Both the position numbers and the translations under genes were made by a program. This document shows positions 8,133 through 14,700 of a stretch of 18,606 nucleotides of DNA, piece by piece. Every line of letters begins with the position of its first letter. Within the stretch, counting starts at the first letter, position 1. The notes beneath the pieces were generated by a model. It was not told where the DNA came from. It saw nothing but the letters and a program-made list of their open reading frames with translations, and made no database searches. Source of the DNA: Planctomycetota bacterium (GTDB lineage Bacteria; Planctomycetota; PUPC01; JACPCR01); the NCBI GenBank assembly GCA_030740295.1, contig JASLXP010000635.1:1-18606 (forward strand), in the 5' to 3' direction.

Positions 8133-8534
8133 TCATTCCTCCTTCCACTCCAGCCTGAACCGCTCTTGTGTGCCGAGAAGAATTTCGTGCTGCTTTTCTT
8201 TGATATCCGAGATCAGAATTCGGTCGATTCGTTTGCCGTCCACGAACGTGCCGTTGGAGCTTAGATCCTCGATTTCAATGCTGTTTACGTTGTAGTAAGT
8301 GACCCGCATATGTTTGCGGGAAACCGTCTTGAAGTCCTGCTCCAGGTCCCTCTCCTCCGGGTCGAGCTGCAGCCATTTGGAGCAATGCCGGAGCGAGACG
8401 TCACAGCTCCTGCTGCGACCGATGATGAGCGATTTGCCGTGTTCCAGTTGGAATTCTTCGCCCACGACGAAGCCTTCAACGCCGACCAGAACAGGATTGG
8501 GTTCTGCCATCTTTTCGTCTCTTTCGGATGTCAT
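8133..8534 (-). CDS. FHA-domain phosphothreonine-binding protein
   Basis: The 133-residue protein is essentially one forkhead-associated domain, a module that binds phosphothreonine peptides. The diagnostic motifs are in order: GRSRSCDVSL (39-48), SRKH (72-75) and LSSNGTFVDGKRI (91-103); the Arg, Ser, His and Asn used for phosphopeptide binding are all present. There is an insertion of about 20 residues between the first and second motifs. No signal peptide or membrane span is seen. An alternative start at the second Met (8510) has an AGAG-like site and would leave the domain intact. It is transcribed divergently from the giant kinase gene across a 186-base control region, so the simplest inference is that it reads phosphothreonines made by that kinase. 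Confidence 0.9.
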   Translation of the reverse strand: MTSERDEKMAEPNPVLVGVEGFVVGEEFQLEHGKSLIIGRSRSCDVSLRHCSKWLQLDPEERDLEQDFKTVSRKHMRVTYYNVNSIEIEDLSSNGTFVDGKRIDRILISDIKEKQHEILLGTQERFRLEWKEE

Positions 8535-8599
8535 AACCTACTGCGGCAAAGCGCAAAACATGCTAGCAAACACCCTGTGCACGTGCAATGGGTCAAAGC

Positions 8600-8628
8600 T
8601 TGACGCTCGATCAAGCCGCCTATAGACT
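8600..8628 (+). promoter_or_regulatory. Candidate promoter for the giant kinase gene
   Basis: TTGACG (8600-8605) and TAGACT (8623-8628) are 17 bases apart, with five and four consensus matches. The -35 box is one arm of an inverted repeat, GTCAA-AGC-TTGAC (8592-8604), so the opposite strand carries a second TTGAC facing the FHA gene, though without a good -10 box. Transcription would start near 8635, about 85 bases before the kinase ATG. This is consensus matching only. Confidence 0.4.
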
Positions 8629-8632
8629 TTTC

Positions 8633-8645
8633 CCCCGAGTCGGGG
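8633..8645. promoter_or_regulatory. Operator-like palindrome at the predicted kinase transcription start
   Basis: CCCCGA-G-TCGGGG is a perfect 6+6 palindrome around one central base. It overlaps the predicted start point of the kinase promoter and lies in the divergent FHA/kinase control region, a typical place for a repressor site. A second perfect palindrome, TGCACGTGCA (8578-8587), lies on the FHA side. No regulator gene is in the window. Confidence 0.35.
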
Positions 8646-8720
8646 AACGAGCACAGAATAATGATTTTTTCTTGCGGCCACTTGGGCGCTCACCTGTGAT
8701 TTGAACTGGCTGAAACAGCT

Positions 8721-11700
8721 ATGCTGCTGCGCTGCCCAAACCCTGAATGCAATAAAGTGCTCGATGCCCCTGACCGACTCGCCGGGAGGCACGTCAAGTG
8801 CCCGGCCTGCGGCGTGAGGTTCTATGCCCCTTCGACAGTCAGCGGCGAACAGAAAGATCCTTCAGTCGCCGGCGAGAACCCTGCCATCGGAGAGAGGCTC
8901 CCCGAAGCCACGGTGGTGATGGGCACTCCGGATGCTGACAGAGACGAAATGATCGGGCTCAAGCTTGGAGGGTGTCAGATTGAATCCAAGCTCGGGGAAG
9001 GGGGGATGGGTGCCGTGTACAAGGCAAAGCACATCGGGCTTGACAAGGATGTCGCGGTCAAGGTTGTCCCCCGCTACCTGGCGGAAAAATCGCAGCAGTT
9101 CGTGGAACGTTTCCAGCGTGAGGCCCGCGCTGCCGCCCGGCTCGACCACCCTAATATTGTAAAGGTACATAATGTAGGCGAAGAGCAGGGCCATCATTTC
9201 ATGGTGATGGAATACATCGAGGGCGAGAGCCTCAAGGAAATGCTGATGCGCGAAGGCAAGCTCGACTTCGAAGCCGCAGTCAGCATCTTCCACCAGGTTC
9301 TAGCGGCGCTCTCGGCTGCACACTCCAAAGGCATCATTCATCGCGACATCAAGCCTGACAATATTCTTCTGCGCCACCTCAAGCCTGGCGAGACAGGCAG
9401 TTCCATCGAGATGCAGCGCAACTTGCTCGGCGCGGTCGAAAAGGCGCGCACGATAGCAAAGGTGGCTGACCTGGGGCTGGCGAAGGTCCAGGATTCCCAT
9501 TCCCAGGGCTACACCATGTCAGGCGTGATGCTCGGCACGGTGGACTACATGGCGCCGGAACAGGCCGAAGATGCGAAGAACGTCGACGCCCGGGCCGATA
9601 TATATTCGCTCGGATGCACGTTCTATCACATGCTCTCGGGCAAGAAGCCATACCCAGGCGCGGCCATGATGGAAGTCATGATGAAACACGTGACTGCCCC
9701 CATCCCAAGCGTATTGGATGAGCGGGAGGACGTGCCGGCAGATATCGATGAGATCGTCAAGAAGATGCTGGCCAAAAAGCCCGACGATCGCTTTGAGACC
9801 GTTGCTGAGATCATGAACAGCCTTTCTGGTTTCGTATCCGCCATGTCCGGCGAAGTGCCGGCGATGACAGAATCCCTGCCGCCGGACATGGTGGCCTGCC
9901 CCAACACATCCTGCGGCAAGCCGAACCGTCGAGGCGCCAAGTGGTGTGCCGGTTGTGGAGAGGCCCTGGTCGAAAAATGCCTCAAGTGCGGCGAAGACGT
10001 CTTCCTCGGAGAAACGTTTTGCATTCACTGCGGCACGAACCTCGAAGACGAGAAGAAGATTCTCGATATCGTGGAAGAGGCCCGTTCACTGCTCGTCGCC
10101 AAACGGCCGCGCCTGGTTCTGGACAAACTGGAGGAGGTCTTCACACTCGATCCTGAACGCGAGGATGCGCTCAATGTGAAGGAACGGGCTGAGCCCATTG
10201 TCAGCCGCATCGACGCGCTCATCACCCGCGCCAGCGAATCCGATGAGGCCGAGGACTTCGAAGCCGTCCAGGCCGCTTTGCAGGAAGCGCTCGAACTCTC
10301 GCCCGAAGAAGAAGACCTCCAGGAACAGCTAAGCGACATACCGGAAAAAATCCTCGAGCGTGACGTCCGAGGCAGCCTGCGGAGCGCCGCCGAAGCCTGG
10401 GACGAACACAGGCCACACGCGGCCGAGCAGTTCTACCGAAAAGTGATCACCCTGGATCCGGACAACGATCAGGCCATGGACGGCATCGAAACCTGCCAGG
10501 CCCTCTACGACACCATCGCTGATAAGAAGGATGAATTGAATCAGCTCCTCGATGAGAAAGAACTCAACCAGGCGCGTGAGGTCTGCCTCTCGATCCTGGA
10601 GCTCGATGCCGATGACGAAGAGGTGCAGTTCAAGAGTAAAGATCTTGACGACCGCTTCGAAGAGATAAACGAAATCCTCTCATCAGCAGGCATTCTGATG
10701 CAGTCTCAGAAATGGGAAGAGGCGGGTGAAGCATGGCAAAAGGTCCTCGACATCTGGCCAACACACGCCCCGGCAACAGATGGCCTCCAGAAAGCAGAAG
10801 AGTCACAAAGCAGATTCAACGAACTCGCCGAACGTGCCACCAGACTTGCCGAGGAGCAGGACCTCGGCCAGGCGGAGGAGGCGCTGCAGGCTGCCTTGGA
10901 CGCCGGACACTGGGAAGAGGGCGTCCTGATCATCAAGGCCGTGCGCGAGAAAAAGGAAGAGGCGGAGGACCTCATGCACGAGGCGTGGGATCAGTTCAAG
11001 AAGAAAGACTGGGTCATTGCGATCGAGGAATTTCAGAAGGTGCTCGAAGCCTGGCCCTGCCACGCGGCCGCTCGCAAAGGACTCGAGGACTCGGAATCTT
11101 CGCTGAAGGAATTCCAGGATCTGGTGGAAGCCACAAAAGCCCCCCTCGAGTCCCGCTCCCTCGCGGACGCGGAGAATGCACTCATCAAGGCCCTTCAGGC
11201 CGGCCACTGGGAAGAAGGCCAGCGACAGCTCGAGCAGGCCGAAGCGGACCTAAAGCAGACCACCCAGCTCCTGAAAAACGCACAGACAAATGTTGATTCG
11301 CAAAACTGGAGCACCGCGCTTGAGGCGTTGAAAGAGGTCAACGATCTGTGGCCGGTTCATCCGACCCACAAGCATCTTTTCGAGCAGGCTCAGAAAAATG
11401 AGGAGGTCTTCCGAGCCCGCCGCGAGGAGGCCGAAGCGCTCCTCACAGAGAACAAGCTCAGCTCTGCCATCACAGCCCTCGAGCTCGCCCTGGACGCAGG
11501 CAACTGGCCCGAAGGCGCAAAAGCGCTGCTCGAAACCCAGGAGCACGCAGACGCCGCGCGCAAAGCCGCAGGCGAAGGCGAAGAAGAAGCAGACGCACGC
11601 AAGTGGCATCAGGCGCTCCAGCATCTCGAAACCGCAAAAGCACTCGACGAAGAATCCGTCGACCCCGCCCAGCTTGAACAGGTCGCAAAGCTCGCCGCGA

Positions 11701-14700
11701 ATCTCGAAGAACACATCAACGCGGTACGACTGCTCTGGGAACAGAATAAGTATGAAGAGCTACTCCATCGCGCGGAGGAGGCATCGCAGATCGGCGCAGA
11801 CGATGAGATCGAGCGCCTGAAACAGCAGGCCATGATGAAGCTCAACAAAGTTCAAGAGCTCGAAGCCGCGGCCAGCCAGACGGAAGCCGAAAACAACCCG
11901 AACAGAACCGTAGAGATTCTGTCCGAAGCACTGGACATCCAGCCCCACCGGGAAGACATCCGCCGCCAGCGAGACCGCCTCGAACAGCGCGCACGGCAAT
12001 CTCACAGCCTGCTCTCCCAGGCCAAAGAGTCTTATCGAAAGAAGCAATGGGCCGCCGCGCTCCATCAGGCAAACGATGCCCTCGAGCTGGATTCGCACCT
12101 CCAGGCAGCCAAGGACCTCGCAAAGCAGGCCAAGGCAGCCACCGAGGGCCAGGAAAAGAAAAAGAAAATGATGATCGCCGCAGCCGCCGTCTTCGCGCTG
12201 GTGGTGATCCTGGGCGCCTACTTCAGCTATCGCGCACAGCAGAATGCAATCATCGAGGAGCGGCGCGCATCGGTTACCAAATTCATGACCGCCGCCGGCA
12301 CCAACAAGGAACTGGCAGAGAAGGCAATCTCCGCCGGCGACATCAAACTGCTGTCCGCCCGCCAGAATGCGGACGAGAAGGCCGCGCAGGCCGCGTCCGG
12401 TAACTTCGGCACGGCGGTCGGCGAGCTAAAAGAGGCCCTTAACAAAGTGAAGCAGGCGGAGGCCGAAGTTCAGGAAAACAGTGACCTCGCAACCGACCTC
12501 GTCCGCATCAATCGGCTGAAATCAAATATCCAGCCCATATCGGAATCGGCGGATGCCAAGGCAGCCGAAGCGAAGAAGCTCCAGCAGTCCATCCAGAGCT
12601 TCGCCAAGTCTCTGGCCGCAGCCCGCAATCTCAAGGACAACGAAAACTGGGAAGCCGCGTGGGGCGCGTACAGCGAAGCCATCCAGATTGCGACCACCGC
12701 AAATTTCGGCGTCGAAGCCCGCAAAGCAGCAGACGAAGAGAAAGAAACCGTAGCGACAAACTACTTTCAGACCAGCCTCGATGCAGGCGTCAAGCACAAA
12801 GAGGAAGGCGCACTCAGCCAGGCCAAAGAGGAATTTGAGACTGCACTCGCCATCGCCACCAGGGTCAATCGCAAAGACCTGACGGAACAGGCCCAGGCTG
12901 CTATCGCCGCGCTCGATGCAGACGAATACAGCCGCCTTGTCCGCATCGGACGTCAGGCCGCTGCCGAAGCCCAGCCAAACTGGGCTGTCGCACGCAAAGC
13001 GTTCCAGGACGCCATCGCCTTCGCCACTGACAATCTCAACGATGAAGCTAAAGTTGGAGATGCAACCAAGATGCTCGAAGTGCTCGACAGAGGCTTCTTC
13101 CGCCATCAGATGAGCATCGGCGACGCGCTCGTCAAAGACCAGAAATGGGCCGAAGCCGGCGACGCGTACGAAGTGGCCAAGCTCGCGGCAGAGGAAACAC
13201 TGAAGAACAAGGAACTCGTTGCGGAAGCAGAGAACGCCATCCGCCGCATCGGCATCCAGCTCGGCCAGGCCAGGTATCAGGATCACCTGAAGAAGGGCGA
13301 CCTGGCGCTCAAGGAAGGCATCGCGCTCGAGCAGACTGCGAAGAAGGCCCCGGCCGACAAAGCCGTCATCAGTTTCGCCCAGGCAACCCGGAAGCTGGAC
13401 GCGGCGAAAAAACACTTCGAAGACGCGCTGAAGGTCGCCACTGAAACAGTCGGCACAGATTCTGCCAAATCTGAAGCAACTTCCCGGCTGAAACAGGCGA
13501 CCACGAACCTCGCCAGTTGCGGCTATCAGAAAGCAATGGTCGCAGGGGAAACGTCTTTCGCGGCCGATGACTTCGCCAAAGCCCTGGAGAATTTCAGAGA
13601 GGCAGAGCAGACAGCAACCGATGGCAAGCTTGATCAGGCCCTGATCGATTTAGCCCGTCAGAGGCGCACCAAAACGGAAGAATCGCAAAAGGGAATGACC
13701 GAATATGGTGAAGCCCTCCAGAAGGCAGCAGATGAAGAAAAAAAGAAAAACTGGCCCGCAGTTCGTGATGCCTACGTCAAGGCGGAGAAGGCCGCGCAAA
13801 AATATCAGCTCCCCGCCAAGTTTCTGATTCAGGCGACCTCCCGCGGCCTCGAGGCCACCTATCAGAGCAAGATGGCTGATGCCGCAGCCAAAGAGCAAGA
13901 GGGCGATCTGCAGAATGCCATCCTCACCTATCGTGACGCGGCCAAGTTTGCCGCGCAGAACCGGCTGGCATCCAGTTACGAGAAAGCTGCCACCGAAAAG
14001 GCGCAGCAGGCCACGCTCAAACTGGGAGCTACCCAACTCGGCGCAGCCATCGAAAAGGCGCAGGAGCAGGAGAAGCAGGGAGATGAACAGCTCAAGGCCA
14101 AGTCATACCGGAACGCGGCCAAGCTTCTCGGCAACGCGCTCAATGGATTCCAGATGGCGGAGACCTCCGCAAAACAACGGAATCTCGCCGGCCAACTGGC
14201 AAAGGCAAGCGCCGCGGTGAAGCGGATCGAATCCAAGCTCTACACTGCCGAGTTCAACTCCGAAATCGCCGATGCCGACGCCCGGGTCGCGGAAGCGGAA
14301 AAGTCCAACAATGACAAGAAATTTCCGCAGGCCAGCGCCGCACTCCAGGACGCATCCCGTCTCTACCAGAAAGCAAAGGCCCTGGCCGAACAGCAGAAAG
14401 CCGGGAAAGACGCAGACCTCGCAACACAGCAGATCGCACGGATCCAGAAACTTCTTTTGAGCACTCAGGTCGACGTGGCCCTCGAACAAGCTCGCGGCAT
14501 CGAAGCCGGCGCCCAGCGTATATCACGGGCCGACAAATTCGCGGAGGCCGCGAGCGAATTCCTGAAAGCTCAGGACGCCTGCCAGAAGGCCATCACTCTT
14601 GCAGAAAAAAATGGACTGGCGGATAAGAAGGCCGAAAGTGAGAAGCTTAAAGCCGCGGTACAGAAAGTTTACTTCGAACAGATGTACCTTGTGAAGAAAG

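Noticed and set aside
8577..8587. A sigma-70 promoter for the FHA gene at TTGCAC-N17-TAGCAT on the minus strand
   Set aside because: The -35 box matches only three of six consensus bases and overlaps the TGCACGTGCA palindrome, so the spacing alone is not enough.
12522..13415. A 297-codon open frame on the minus strand inside the giant kinase gene
   Set aside because: It is Phe/Gly/Leu-rich in the way antisense frames of Ala/Glu/Lys-coding DNA are, has no recognisable domain, and lies wholly within a strongly supported gene.
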